Source: Curtobacterium sp. MCBA15_001 (GTDB lineage Bacteria; Actinomycetota; Actinomycetes; Actinomycetales; Microbacteriaceae). From it: a DNA stretch of 64,000 nucleotides. The notes under the pieces were generated by a model. The model saw only the letters and a list, made by a program, of their open reading frames with translations, was not told the origin of the DNA and did no database searches. Shown here one piece after another: positions 26,675 to 35,249 of this stretch; position 1 is the stretch's first letter, and each line of letters opens with the position of its first letter. The stretch is taken from NCBI RefSeq assembly GCF_001864835.1, contig NZ_MJGI01000025.1, positions 133,637-197,636 of the forward strand, read 5' to 3'. The translations under genes were made by a program, and so were the position numbers.

Positions 26675-27244
26675 ATGGGGCGCGCCGAGGTGGTCGAGTA
26701 CCAGCCCGGCTGGCCGGCACGGTTCGTCGAGCTGCGGGACGCCTACGCTGCCGCGCTCGATCGCGCTGCGGTGCCGGTCACCGCGATCGAGCACGTCGGC
26801 AGCACCGCCGTGCCGGGGCTCGCGGCGAAGCCGGTCATCGACGTGGACGTCGTCATCGAGGCGGATGCCGTGGAGGCCGCGGTCCGCGCCCTCGAGCGGA
26901 TCGGGTTCCAGCGCTCCGCCGCGTCAGGGGTGCCCGAGCGCGTGGCGTTCCTCACCCCAGAGCGGTTCCGTCCGAGCAACACCTACGTCGTGACCGCGGG
27001 CTCGCTCACGCTCCGGAACCACGTGGGCGTCCGTGACGTGCTGCGCGCAGACGCTGCCCTGCGCGACGAGTACGGCGCGGTGAAGCGACGCGCGGCAGCC
27101 TCGGCCGCGGACATCGACGCGTACCTGGCGCTGAAGAGCGCGGTCCTCGATCGGGTGTTGCTGCGTGCCGGACTGTCCCGCGAGGACCGGGCTGCGATCG
27201 CCGAGGCCAACCGGGCGATCGCAGCCAGGGGAGCGCAGGGCTGA
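26675..27244 (+). CDS. GrpB family (UPF0157) nucleotidyltransferase-fold protein
   Basis: 189 residues. Hallmark IEHVGSTAVPGLAAKPVIDV at about 38-57, then SNTYVVTAGSLTLRNHV; the family has a nucleotidyltransferase-like fold and mostly unknown substrates. TACCGT lies eight nt before the ATG (leaderless), back to back with the His-rich gene's promoter. Confidence 0.9.
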   Translation: MGRAEVVEYQPGWPARFVELRDAYAAALDRAAVPVTAIEHVGSTAVPGLAAKPVIDVDVVIEADAVEAAVRALERIGFQRSAASGVPERVAFLTPERFRPSNTYVVTAGSLTLRNHVGVRDVLRADAALRDEYGAVKRRAAASAADIDAYLALKSAVLDRVLLRAGLSREDRAAIAEANRAIAARGAQG

Positions 27245-27313
27245 CCGGCGTGTCCTTCCAACCCCGACCGCGCACACGAGAACGTGGTGCAACCAGTCCA
27301 AGGAGTGACCGGC

Positions 27314-27925
27314 ATGGAACTCGATGACTTCGTCCAGACGGATCGCGGTCTGATGGTTCGTGGGGCGAGCCCTGAGCTGCTCGACGAACTCCTCGTCCAA
27401 TACGGGGCCCAGCAGCGTGCCGCGGGCTTCGACCCCGACGAGCGTCTCCGGCCAGGACTGAGCAGAGCGGAGATCCTCGACCCGTGGGCCGAACGCGGTG
27501 TGGTCGTGCCGGAGGAGATCGTTCGGCTCTGGCAGTGGCCCAACGGCGGCGTCGGGGACGGACAGTTCCCAGGCGCGGCGATCGACTCCATCGAGCAGTC
27601 CCTCGGCCGGTGGGACCAGGAGCTGAAGGGAGTTGTCGACTTCCTCTGGGATCCTGACTGGATCACCGTCTGCAGCCATGGCGTGATCGCGGTGAAGAGC
27701 ACCGAAGAGCCGCCGCTGGTGCGAGGACGAGACGGCGTCCGCAAGGTCGAGGAAGACGACGTATGGGATCCGCGCTTCCAGCTGGTGTCGATCTGCACCC
27801 TCATCGCGATGAGCATCTACGGCGACGAGCACGGCCTGTTCGAACGAAACGCGGTGGGGCTTCCGGACACGCGCCGTGAACTGTGGCCGACGAAGCTGGA
27901 GATCACCAAGCTGCACGGCTGGTGA
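27314..27925 (+). CDS. SMI1/KNR4 (SUKH)-like protein
   Basis: 203 residues. VVVPEEIVRLWQWPNGG near residue 70 is the SUKH-type core in which an acidic helix precedes W-x-x-x-N-G. SUKH proteins are often immunity proteins against polymorphic toxins, but I see no toxin gene beside it. AAGGAG lies ten nt before the chosen ATG 27314; an upstream GTG (27284) lacks a site. First gene of the accessory segment. Confidence 0.72.
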   Translation: MELDDFVQTDRGLMVRGASPELLDELLVQYGAQQRAAGFDPDERLRPGLSRAEILDPWAERGVVVPEEIVRLWQWPNGGVGDGQFPGAAIDSIEQSLGRWDQELKGVVDFLWDPDWITVCSHGVIAVKSTEEPPLVRGRDGVRKVEEDDVWDPRFQLVSICTLIAMSIYGDEHGLFERNAVGLPDTRRELWPTKLEITKLHGW

Positions 27926-28061
27926 CGCCCCGTGTGGGCTGTCCGCGTCCAGCGGGGCAGTGAGGTCCATCGCGTTGAACTGACACGGGAGCCCACGGTC
28001 AGCGCGAACGGCCACGGTCGGTGTCCCAGGAGCCGTCGGCTGTCGTCGCAGTTGGGCAGCG

Positions 28062-28204
28062 TCAGTTCGCGGCGTCGTACGCGTCGCGATGGCCTGGCTG
28101 ATGCGTCCGCGGCTCGAGACCTCGTGCCCTTCGGCGTTGGCCCACTCGCGGATCTTCGCTAGGTCGTCTGAATTGCCACGCTTCGCCGCGCTGGAGTCAG
28201 CGCT
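28062..28204 (-). pseudogene. lsr2 remnant (C-terminal DNA-binding domain, frameshifted)
   Basis: Reads AAKRGNSDDLAKIREWANAE then GHEVSSRGRISQAIATR, the AT-hook-like domain of the actinobacterial xenogeneic silencer Lsr2. The next bases give YDAAN-stop only after a one-base shift, so a base has been lost near the end. The entire N-terminal dimerisation domain is absent. Between this and the SUKH gene (27926-28061) I see nothing else. Confidence 0.8.
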
Positions 28205-29387
28205 GCGTCCCTGCAATCGATCCCTCAGTGCGACGTCGTTGGACGTTAAATGTGGGGAATCGCCAGGCCACTGCGGATGCGACGGCCGTGGATGACATGA
28301 CCGCTGCGCCGGCGATGCCAGTCGGGCCGCCGACGATCAGGCCTGCCACGCTCGTTCCCAGCGCAGCGCCTCCGACAGCAGCCACGACGACCAGGCCGTA
28401 GGCGCTGGCGAGCATTCCTGGCTGCACGACGTCGTCGAGCGAGGCGGACAGGAGGATCGCCACCGGGCTCGACAGCGCCCCGGCGATGAACACCAAGCCC
28501 GCAACGAGCACGAGCTGGTCAGCAACGAGCGCCAGTGCCGCGTACCCACTGGCGGTCAGTGCCAGAGCGGTGACCAGGTGCGACCGCCGACTGCCCGGCC
28601 ACGGGCGGGCGCCGAAGAGCAGCGCACCGACCGCTTCACCGAGCGCCAGCGCCGCCAGCACCGGTCCTGCCAGTCCTCGGCTCCCGACCGCCTGCGCGAC
28701 CGCCGGAACGATGACGGTCAACGATCCCGTCGCCATGCTCACCAGCCCGCCGATCGCGAGGACCCGACCGAACGACGCCACGCCGGCCATGCCGAGAGGT
28801 GAGCCGGAACGACGCGAGGGCGCGGCATCCCCCACCGAGAACGCCAGCAGGAACCCCGCAGTCACGATCACCGCCGCGACGACCACGGAACTCAGACGTC
28901 CACCGACCGACGTCGCAAGCAGGCTCGCCGCCACCGGCCCGACCGCGAGTCCCGCTTGGAACGCGACCGAGAGCAACGCGGAGGCGCCGGCACGTTCCCC
29001 CGATTCCGAGAACGAGCGCGGGATCGACGCGCGAAGTGCTGCAGCCAGGGCCGGGAACGACACCCCAGCCCCAGCCAGGAGGACCGGCTGCGCCGCCGAA
29101 CCCGGCGCTGCAGCGACCGCGAGCATGAAGCCGCAGCTCACACATGCGCTGACGCCCACGACCCAACGCGCAGCGATGCGCGCCATCAGCGCCCCCTGGA
29201 CCGGGACGCCCACCGCATTTGCCAGGCCGAACGCACCCGCGGCGAAGGCCCCATCAACGAAGGACCCGCCAGAGGCGAGGATCAGCGACAGGGGGATCAT
29301 CCCGAGCGCCACAGCCGAGAGGGCAACCGATCCGATGCCGGCAACGAAGGGCCGATCGGCCAAGAGACGTCGGTAGACGACAGTCAT
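28197..29387 (-). CDS. MFS transporter (chloramphenicol/sugar efflux type)
   Basis: 396 residues, eleven or twelve helices, many small residues. MTVVYRRLLADRPF start has GGAGCCCAC in front. Typical MFS loop charges are present, but no substrate-specific motif is seen. The last about 20 residues are polar and abut the lsr2 remnant, so the C terminus may have been altered by the same event. Confidence 0.82.
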   Translation of the reverse strand: MTVVYRRLLADRPFVAGIGSVALSAVALGMIPLSLILASGGSFVDGAFAAGAFGLANAVGVPVQGALMARIAARWVVGVSACVSCGFMLAVAAAPGSAAQPVLLAGAGVSFPALAAALRASIPRSFSESGERAGASALLSVAFQAGLAVGPVAASLLATSVGGRLSSVVVAAVIVTAGFLLAFSVGDAAPSRRSGSPLGMAGVASFGRVLAIGGLVSMATGSLTVIVPAVAQAVGSRGLAGPVLAALALGEAVGALLFGARPWPGSRRSHLVTALALTASGYAALALVADQLVLVAGLVFIAGALSSPVAILLSASLDDVVQPGMLASAYGLVVVAAVGGAALGTSVAGLIVGGPTGIAGAAVMSSTAVASAVAWRFPTFNVQRRRTEGSIAGTQR

Positions 29388-29542
29388 GTGGGCTCCATGA
29401 ACGGAGCCCACCCACCCGGGAGACACACTCCCCATCTGCCGACGAACGTGCCGACAGCGCCGATCGTAGGCACACCGGGCCGCTCGTGTCGAGGTCTCGA
29501 CAGCCGATCGCCTGGCGGCCGTCCTCCGCGCAGACTGGGACC

Positions 29543-30265
29543 ATGACGTCGGTAGAAGTACTCAACGCTCGACTGCGCGACGGCGCGCAGATGGAAGCGT
29601 TGTTCAGCTCGGGGTGGCCGGTGTTCATCTCTGCCGACCGCCTCGCGGAGGACCACCTGCCCCAGGTCCGCGAGCGGTTCACCCGATTCGAGCTGGTGGT
29701 CCTTGACGAGGACGTGCCGGTCGCTGCGGGCTGGGCGGTGCCGATTCGTTGGGACGGTACTCGCGAGGGTCTGCCTGCCGGGTACGGCGACTCCCTCCGC
29801 CGCGCGCTCGAGGAGGAGGACGAGGCTACGACGCTCGTCGTCTGCGCCGCGCAGGTGCATCCCGACCGCACCGGCGCCGGGCTCGCCGGGACGCTGCTCA
29901 CCGCGTTCCGCGACCTCAGCGTCTCGAGCGGTTACGAGCACGTGATCGTGCCACTGCGCCCGACGATGAAGCCGCGCTACCCGCTGACGCCGATTGACGT
30001 CTACGCCGCTTGGACCCGGGAGGACGGGATGCCGCTGGACCCGTGGCTGCGCACGCGCGTGCGGATGGGCGCGCGCGTCCTTGACGTCGCCCCGCGGTCG
30101 CAGGTGATGACCGGCACCGTCGCCCAGTGGGAGGAGTGGACCGGGATGGTCCTGCCGGCGTCGGGGGAGTACGTGATCCCGGGAGGCCTGTCGACGTTAC
30201 GCGTCGACCGCGGCGCGGACGAGGGGATCTACGTGGAGCCGAACATCTGGGTGCAGCACTGCTGA
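29543..30265 (+). CDS. GNAT-fold protein, probable N-acetyltransferase
   Basis: 240 residues. The central segment CAAQVHPDRTGAGLAGTLLT is a recognisable acetyl-CoA loop (motif A), with VVLDEDVPVAAGWAVP before it. The C-terminal third has no match I recognise. ATG lies six nt after CAGACT (29531-29536), consistent with a leaderless start. Confidence 0.72.
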   Translation: MTSVEVLNARLRDGAQMEALFSSGWPVFISADRLAEDHLPQVRERFTRFELVVLDEDVPVAAGWAVPIRWDGTREGLPAGYGDSLRRALEEEDEATTLVVCAAQVHPDRTGAGLAGTLLTAFRDLSVSSGYEHVIVPLRPTMKPRYPLTPIDVYAAWTREDGMPLDPWLRTRVRMGARVLDVAPRSQVMTGTVAQWEEWTGMVLPASGEYVIPGGLSTLRVDRGADEGIYVEPNIWVQHC

Positions 30266-30331
30266 CTGATGGTGTCCCGTTCAGGGATCCAGTACGGAAT
30301 CGGTCGATACATACCGCGCTACGGTGGCAGC

Positions 30332-30391
30332 ATGCACGCAACCATCGCGAAGAGAGGCACCCTATCTGCTGACGAAGGCGTCCGGTTTTGA
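30332..30391 (+). CDS. 19-residue leader peptide ORF coupled to the next gene
   Basis: ATG 30332 lies six nt after TACGGT (30320-30325), the window's usual leaderless spacing. It encodes MHATIAKRGTLSADEGVRF and its TGA overlaps the ATG of the next gene as TGATG. The membrane gene has no ribosome site of its own, so it may be translated by reinitiation. Confidence 0.45.
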   Translation: MHATIAKRGTLSADEGVRF

Positions 30392-30663
30392 TGGAACTGG
30401 GGCTCCCCGGTAACGGCGACCAATCCACAGGGAAGCATGCGCTGCTCCTCGGGGTCGTGCTCCTCGCGCAGCTGGCGAGCAACCTCCTGCTCCCGGGGCT
30501 CGGGCTCGTGTTCCTTGGCCTCCTTCTCGTCTCAGCGTGGTTCGGTGGACGTGCTGATCGAATCGTGCTCGTCATCGGAGCTGTCCTCAGCGTCGCGTCC
30601 TTGGCCGTCGCACTCATCGATGGCATCTTGAGTCCAGCGGTCGGCTTCCAGCTGGGTCAGTGA
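30391..30663 (+). CDS. Small two-TM membrane protein
   Basis: 90 residues with two long hydrophobic segments (17-50 and 57-80) and a short linker FGGRADR. No family recognised. Start depends on the TGATG overlap with the leader ORF. The 154 bp that follow hold no gene. Confidence 0.55.
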   Translation: MELGLPGNGDQSTGKHALLLGVVLLAQLASNLLLPGLGLVFLGLLLVSAWFGGRADRIVLVIGAVLSVASLAVALIDGILSPAVGFQLGQ

Positions 30664-30817
30664 TGTCGGCGGTTCCGGGGACCCCGGACCGCCCACAGTC
30701 CTTGCGGGTCCGCCTCGCGGACCGATCGGCTCATGAGACGTCTCACGGGTGACGCACCGATCCACTCTCAGGCTGGCAGGCTTCGCCTCACCCGCCTTGA
30801 GCTGCATCGGAGATGAC

Positions 30818-31411
30818 GTGACGACCGCACTGACAGTCGCCGCAGGAGTTGCCCTCCTCGGGGCGATCGTCTCCTTCACGCTCCGCATCTCACGTGGCAT
30901 CGACAGGCGAAGAAGAGGGGAAGCGCCCGAGCCGACTCGCGGCTTCTCCATCGTCGTCGTGGTGGTCTTCGCGTTCTTCGCGGCCGCGTCGATCGTCAGC
31001 TCACGGGGCACTGAGCCGGCTCGGGAGGTCCACGGTCCGTTGGCGGATCAGTCAGAGGTCAGATCATCACGACATTGTGGGCACGGAAGAAGTAGCCATC
31101 CTGCCCCCGCGGATACGGCTCCAGTTCGAACCGAACACGTTGTCCGGCTCGAAGAGAGCGGTAGCCGGTCATGTCGACGTCGGAGAAGTGAACGAAGACA
31201 TCCGACTCGACCTCATCCGAACGAAGAGCACCCCAACCGTCCTCGTCACTCCACCAGACACACACGCCATCGACCATCTGCACCAGCGCACGCTACCGCG
31301 CTCGGTCGTCCGACAGCCGATCGCCTGTCGGACATGGGCTCTCAGCTTGCAGAACCTCGCCCGAGAAGGGTCAATCGATGCTGTAGCCAGTCCGACATGA
31401 CCCGCTCGTAG
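30818..31411 (+). CDS. Hypothetical membrane protein; 3' half antisense to the CSD gene
   Basis: GTG 30818 follows CGGAGA. The first about 75 residues have two membrane segments flanking a basic loop (RGIDRRRRGEAPEPTRG). The remaining about 120 residues are Arg/His/Pro-rich, run opposite the whole cold-shock-domain gene and reach into the hydrolase gene, so that part is probably not functional. The true C terminus may have been lost by frameshift. Confidence 0.35.
   Translation: MTTALTVAAGVALLGAIVSFTLRISRGIDRRRRGEAPEPTRGFSIVVVVVFAFFAAASIVSSRGTEPAREVHGPLADQSEVRSSRHCGHGRSSHPAPADTAPVRTEHVVRLEESGSRSCRRRRSERRHPTRPHPNEEHPNRPRHSTRHTRHRPSAPAHATALGRPTADRLSDMGSQLAEPRPRRVNRCCSQSDMTRS
31059..31283 (-). 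CDS. Cold-shock-domain protein (divergent)
   Basis: 74 residues. WWSDEDGWGALRS replaces the usual K-G-x-G-F-I RNP1, DVFVHFSDVD is RNP2, and GYRSLRAGQRVRFELEP completes the five-strand OB fold. Aromatic residues are retained, so nucleic-acid binding is likely. GTG 31283 lies six nt after TAGCGT (31295-31290), a leaderless start. Confidence 0.82.
   Translation of the reverse strand: MQMVDGVCVWWSDEDGWGALRSDEVESDVFVHFSDVDMTGYRSLRAGQRVRFELEPYPRGQDGYFFRAHNVVMI
31308..31333. terminator. Hairpin of the accessory-segment family
   Basis: GTCCGACAG (31308-31316), loop CCGATCGC, CTGTCGGAC (31325-31333): perfect stem, between the hydrolase stop and the cold-shock-domain promoter. Confidence 0.6.
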
Positions 31412-32250
31412 TCATTAGTGATGGCAACGGGATCCGCAACACCGCCGAGTGTCGGCAGGTGATCCGCGCCCCGAAGCTGCGCAATGGTGACGTCTCGGCC
31501 GGTCCCATGAGCATCCTTCACTGACCATGCCGCGATGCTCTCCGGGAGCGGAATCCATTCGTCGGTCTCGCCGTACAGCGCGAGGGTCGGGCAGGTGATC
31601 TGGTCGAGAACGGGCCGAGGATCGAAGTCCATGTCATGCCACGTCCCCGGCTCGGATACTACTCCCGCGAGCGACGCCCACGGGAACCAAGCGCGGGTCA
31701 TAGCTTGGTCCAGGACTGCTTGCGTGCCGCGACGGTCGGTGCCCGATCGGAGGTAGGCCTCGACGGTGCGACGCACGGAGAGCATGTCAGCCACATCGGC
31801 CTCCGCGAAGCCCTGGCGCCGAAGTTGTTCCGCGCTCCCCGCCCGCATCTGTTCGGCAGGCGACACGCCCGATCCTGATACGACGATCAAGAATCTGATG
31901 AGCTCAGGCATCCTTACAGCTAAGAGGGCAGCCGCCCACGCTCCCTGGCTGTAGCCCCAAGCGCCGAGCGGCACGCCGGGAACGTGGTCCCCGAGAACCT
32001 GAAGCGCCGTGGCCGCATCATCCGTCTGCAACTCGAACGGTACGTCATGTCCGTCGATTGCCGGCCGTCGATCGTAACGGAGTACGGCGACGCCCAAGTC
32101 CGGGAGAAGCCGCGACAAGTGCTCGTAGAGGAAGTAGTCGCGTTCTCCGGCGCCGGACCCGTGCAACACGACGAGACCGGCCCGCGAGGCCTGCGGGACG
32201 GTCAGCGTGGCTGGCAGCTCTGCACCCTCGGCATTGATGAACAGCTCCAT
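31342..32250 (-). CDS. Alpha/beta hydrolase (dienelactone-hydrolase-like)
   Basis: 302 residues. Oxyanion motif VLHGSGAGERD, nucleophile Ser in AWGYSQGAWAA, acid Asp in YGETDEWIP and His in GADHLPTLGG. Intracellular, no signal peptide. ATG 32250 chosen; an in-frame TTG at 32262 is possible. A perfect nine-bp hairpin (31308-31333) follows the stop. Substrate unknown. Confidence 0.85.
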   Translation of the reverse strand: MELFINAEGAELPATLTVPQASRAGLVVLHGSGAGERDYFLYEHLSRLLPDLGVAVLRYDRRPAIDGHDVPFELQTDDAATALQVLGDHVPGVPLGAWGYSQGAWAAALLAVRMPELIRFLIVVSGSGVSPAEQMRAGSAEQLRRQGFAEADVADMLSVRRTVEAYLRSGTDRRGTQAVLDQAMTRAWFPWASLAGVVSEPGTWHDMDFDPRPVLDQITCPTLALYGETDEWIPLPESIAAWSVKDAHGTGRDVTIAQLRGADHLPTLGGVADPVAITNDYERVMSDWLQHRLTLLGRGSAS

Positions 32251-32327
32251 GAGATCACTCAACCATCTGACTGATCTCGTTCGGATGACGATCGACCTCC
32301 GGGCGGTTCAGGAGCGCTGGTGAGCCG

Positions 32328-32705
32328 TCACGGCCCGATCGGAAGCTGCTCGCTGGCACCTCCGTCGCCAGTCTCTGTCGTGTCGACGTAGGAATCGATC
32401 GTCGGGTGTGCCTGCGCACTGTCAACACTCGGCTTGTCCGGTTTCGGAGCGTGCGCGATCGAATCGGCGTCGCCATGTGCGACGACTTCGATGACGACGG
32501 AGTCCCACCGGTGCATCTCGGTCCCTGCAGTCGGACGCTGCGAGGTGATGGAGAACAGCCCTGGTTAGGCGATGGCGCTGATCGGAGGTCCGTCCGGATC
32601 TGGATTCGCCAAAGCGACACCGGCGTCGTTCGCAAGGTCTCGTCCTACATGGAACGGCATCCCGACCACGTCGGGGACGACAACGCGATCTGCGGCCCGT
32701 TCCAT
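32328..32705 (-). pseudogene. Single-PASTA-domain protein gene with one in-frame stop
   Basis: 126 codons in one frame from ATG 32705, broken only by TAA at 32567-32565. Before it: VVVPDVVGMPFHVGRDLAND; after it: SITSQRPTAGTEMHRWDSVV. Together these form a complete PASTA fold, followed by an acidic tail ending EQLPIGP. PASTA domains normally bind peptidoglycan or beta-lactams, but no signal or membrane segment is seen. The stop lies in the middle of the domain, so the product is probably lost. Confidence 0.72.
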
Positions 32706-32835
32706 GGGTCCACGCTCAGCGGAGGGGGGCCCATCTGGAAGGTCCCGGCGGGTTGAACTTCGGCGCTCAGGGATGGTGAACAGGCCGCCGCGTCGGCGAC
32801 AATCCGGGCTCAAGGCCGTTGCGTACCCTCCAGTC

Positions 32836-33087
32836 ATGCGCACTCCGAGAGAGACCTTCGGCCTCAAGGGGACAGGACGGTCGTGGACTCGAGTTCTGCT
32901 CGACGTGGCGAGCGGCGCCCTCGTCCTCACCGGTATCGCGGTGATCGTCGGCAACGTGTCATCCGGTGAATCGGCTGCGGTCTGGATCGGAAGCGGGTTG
33001 ATCGTGATCGGGGCCCTTGGCTGGGTTGTGGACATCTGGTTGGCCGTTAGGGCAGCCAAACGCGAACCCCGGAACTCGCCTCGATAG
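32836..33087 (+). CDS. Small two-TM membrane protein
   Basis: 83 residues, basic N terminus (MRTPRETFGLKGTGRSWTR), two membrane helices (about 20-40 and 48-70), basic C-terminal tail. ATG lies six nt after TACCCT (32824-32829), leaderless. A CGATAG...CTATCG hairpin (33082-33101) overlaps the stop. No family recognised. Confidence 0.7.
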   Translation: MRTPRETFGLKGTGRSWTRVLLDVASGALVLTGIAVIVGNVSSGESAAVWIGSGLIVIGALGWVVDIWLAVRAAKREPRNSPR

Positions 33088-33239
33088 CCGATCCGCTATC
33101 GGACAAGTCAGCGACGATCCCGGAGGATGCCGATCACTCCGATGATGGCGACGACGACACGGGCCGCAACGTCGAGCCGTCCGGCCGATTCACGCGGCGT
33201 AGGTTCGCAGTCATCACCACTCGACGCGTCCTCGTCGCT

Positions 33240-33641
33240 GTGCTCGGCGGCGTGCTCATTTTCGCGGGCTGCATGCGAATGGCGACGTCAGACGGCAGGC
33301 TCGATCGACTCTCAGCGGTCCTCGTCCTCTTCGGCGGAGTGGCTCTCGTTGCGTTCCCTACAGCGCGTCCAAGCCGTGAGGCACTGTCGCGCTACTGGCG
33401 AATCCCGTCCTGGCCATCCTGCGACGGCTCGTCGGTTGAGACGGATTACCGAGACACTCGACGACCCCGGAACTCGGCGACCAGTGCACCCCAGCAGAAC
33501 TTCCCCGCGGATGTCTTGGAAACGTACAGATTTACGAGCCACATGGCGATGATCGATGTGAACCACAAGGTCAGTAGCCCACGCCCTCGTTCGAGACGCG
33601 CCAGCCGTTGGCCTGGTGTCGCAGGCAGAGTCCGAATGTGA
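33240..33641 (+). CDS. Doubtful membrane-protein ORF, possibly a remnant
   Basis: GTG 33240 opens a frame whose first about 45 residues contain two hydrophobic stretches (LGGVLIFAGCM and LSAVLVLFGGVALVAF). The frame is open upstream to 33088 but has no start there, and the C-terminal 70 residues are low-complexity and overlap the convergent gene. No ribosome site seen. The stretch 33088-33239 may be its lost N-terminal part. Confidence 0.3.
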   Translation: MLGGVLIFAGCMRMATSDGRLDRLSAVLVLFGGVALVAFPTARPSREALSRYWRIPSWPSCDGSSVETDYRDTRRPRNSATSAPQQNFPADVLETYRFTSHMAMIDVNHKVSSPRPRSRRASRWPGVAGRVRM

Positions 33642-34026
33642 TTGCTCCCGGGGACATGCCAGTCGCTCCGGACTGATCCATGTCGTACATGAAGCACTGC
33701 TGTGGATCTGAGTGTTCCGAGACACTCCTGAGCCCGGACCAGGAGTGAATCGTCGGGTCACCGTCGCCTGCCCACTGCTCGTAACGGTTAGCCGGGCACC
33801 AGTCAGTGTCATCGGGATCTGACAACGCTCGCATGTCAGGGCAGTTGCGGCGCACCGCCGCGTTGAGGAACGCCGCTGCGACCGCCTTCGCGGACGCACT
33901 CGGCGCTGGTAGCGGCGCTGACGGCCCCGATCGGCCCGGCACGGTGACGAACGCCACCGCCGCGATGAGCAGCAAGACCACTGACAACCAAAGGAAGATC
34001 AAGCGGCGCATGACCGCCAGCATCAT
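33571..34026 (-). CDS. Exported protein of unknown function
   Basis: 151 residues: N-terminal hydrophobic segment MRRLIFLWLSVVLLLIAAVA, Pro/Ser/Ala linker, then a roughly 110-residue domain with four Cys that may form disulfides. Segments such as AAAFLNAAVRRNCPDM resemble small extracytoplasmic lipoprotein-like domains (DUF4878/NTF2-like). Start could be ATG 34026 or ATG 34011. No firm family. Confidence 0.6.
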   Translation of the reverse strand: MMLAVMRRLIFLWLSVVLLLIAAVAFVTVPGRSGPSAPLPAPSASAKAVAAAFLNAAVRRNCPDMRALSDPDDTDWCPANRYEQWAGDGDPTIHSWSGLRSVSEHSDPQQCFMYDMDQSGATGMSPGAITFGLCLRHQANGWRVSNEGVGY

Positions 34027-34050
34027 CGCTGCACATCACCAACCGCTCGT

Positions 34051-34260
34051 TCATCGCGTGAGCGAATTCACAGCAGCACAGGCCAGCGAATCAACGGCGG
34101 CGAGGACGTCGGTGTCGGTGTAGTCGATGACCTCGTCAGCGCCCGCGGCTCGGACGGCGTTTGCGCTGCGGGGGCTTCGAGGTATCACCGGACTTCACGG
34201 CGGCTCGGCGCAGCCGTAGCGATTTCGGCGTCTCGGCGAAGTCGGGAACGGCCTTGGGTG
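34051..34260 (-). pseudogene. MDR (zinc-type/quinone) oxidoreductase remnant
   Basis: One frame reads SANAVRAAGADEVIDYTDTD then VLAAVDS to a TGA at 34053, the cofactor-domain pattern of medium-chain quinone reductases. The preceding strand (LRRDAEIATAAPSR) lies in another frame. Both ends of the gene are missing. The rest of 34027-34367 shows no intact gene. Confidence 0.6.
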
Positions 34261-34367
34261 GCCACCCCTGCTTCTGCGGTCATCGTTCGAGTGGTGGCGG
34301 ACTGCGAACGGCATCGACGCATCCGCGCTCGCCCGGCTCTGAGTCCGGGGCGCACTAGCTTGGGGAG

Positions 34368-34728
34368 ATGACCGCAGTGACGACCGTGGCGGACCTCACG
34401 GTGCTGCTCGCGCCGATGTTCGCCGGGATGCTGCACCCGCGCGAGCTGCGGTCGCTCGAATTCCGGTTCGTCCGAGTCGACGACGGTGCGGACGGCCCGA
34501 CGCTCCCGCCGGAGACCTTGCTCGACGACTCCGCCGAGCAGCACGCAGCACGGTGTCTGAGCGTGGGTGCGATGGCGCATCATGGGCGAGGAGGGCGGCT
34601 CGTCGTCCCTCTCGTTCGAGGACGGCCCCGCGGCGACGGTGCGGTTGGTGCAGAGTGACCTGCAGGACTTCGTTGCCGCGAGCCGATTCGGCTGGGGTCA
34701 GTTCCGGGATCCACGCGACCTGACCTGA
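34368..34728 (+). pseudogene. Frameshifted gene of unknown function
   Basis: ATG 34368 follows TAGCTT (34356-34361) and GGGGAG. The first about 60 residues (AGMLHPRELRSLEFRFVRVD) read well, then the frame turns Arg/Gly-rich. A second frame from 34582 reads SSSLSFEDGPAATVRLVQSD then LQDFVAASRFGWGQF to a TGA at 34728. One frameshift near 34575-34600 joins them. Alternatively two very small genes. Confidence 0.5.
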
Positions 34729-35043
34729 CCGAAGAGGGTAGCCACGAGTCTGCGAAACGATCGACTACCCCTGATCAGCTGGGCGCGCTTCTCGTTCTTG
34801 GCTGTGTCAGCCGTCGTACTGGCCGCTTGGCACTGACTGCACCTTTGTCGGGCGACAGCGCCGTCGTCCCCGAGAGTGATCGGGCGATGACAGCTGATGC
34901 TCTCATTGGCAATGATCGAGGGGTGGGACCGTTGCTCCTCCTGCCGTTCATGGGTCTGGGGAGGCTCCGTGTCGTTCGACCAGGCGATCGGTAGTCGATC
35001 GCCTGCCGGGCGCGTGTTGAACCAACGTGTCGTCGGGCCCGCC
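34729..35043. other. Gene-free stretch with short open fragments
   Basis: Holds a startless frame ending ARFSFLAVSAVVLAAWH-stop (one membrane segment) and a 35-codon frame from ATG 34887, neither with a promoter or ribosome site. A hairpin of the accessory family lies at 34989-35008. Nothing else seen. Confidence 0.4.
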
Positions 35044-35235
35044 TCAGAAGATGGCGACGGGGTTCACCGGGATGCCCGTCAGGCCGGGGATGCGTGCGGG
35101 CGCGACACTGAGCAGGAACGAGTACCTGCCGAGCCCGACGCACATCGAGGCGAGGTCGTCGACGGCTGCGCTGTCGATGAGCGGCATGCCGAGTTGAGCC
35201 AGGCCGACCATGTGCATCGGCATGGGGATCTTCGG
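35044..35235 (-). pseudogene. Cyclase-family (kynurenine-formamidase-like) C-terminal remnant
   Basis: Reads MHMVGLAQLGMPLIDSAAVD, DDLASMC and FLLSVAPARIPGLTGIPVN to the stop, the C-terminal strand set of metal-dependent cyclases. The catalytic HxGTHxD part is not present upstream; the region is replaced by the small gene at 35250. Truncated and presumably dead. Confidence 0.6.
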
Positions 35236-35249
35236 CGTAGCCTCTGGCC

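Noticed and set aside
32565..32567. Recoded stop (selenocysteine or similar) in the PASTA gene
   Set aside because: The codon is TAA, not TGA, and no recoding structure is apparent; a nonsense mutation is simpler.
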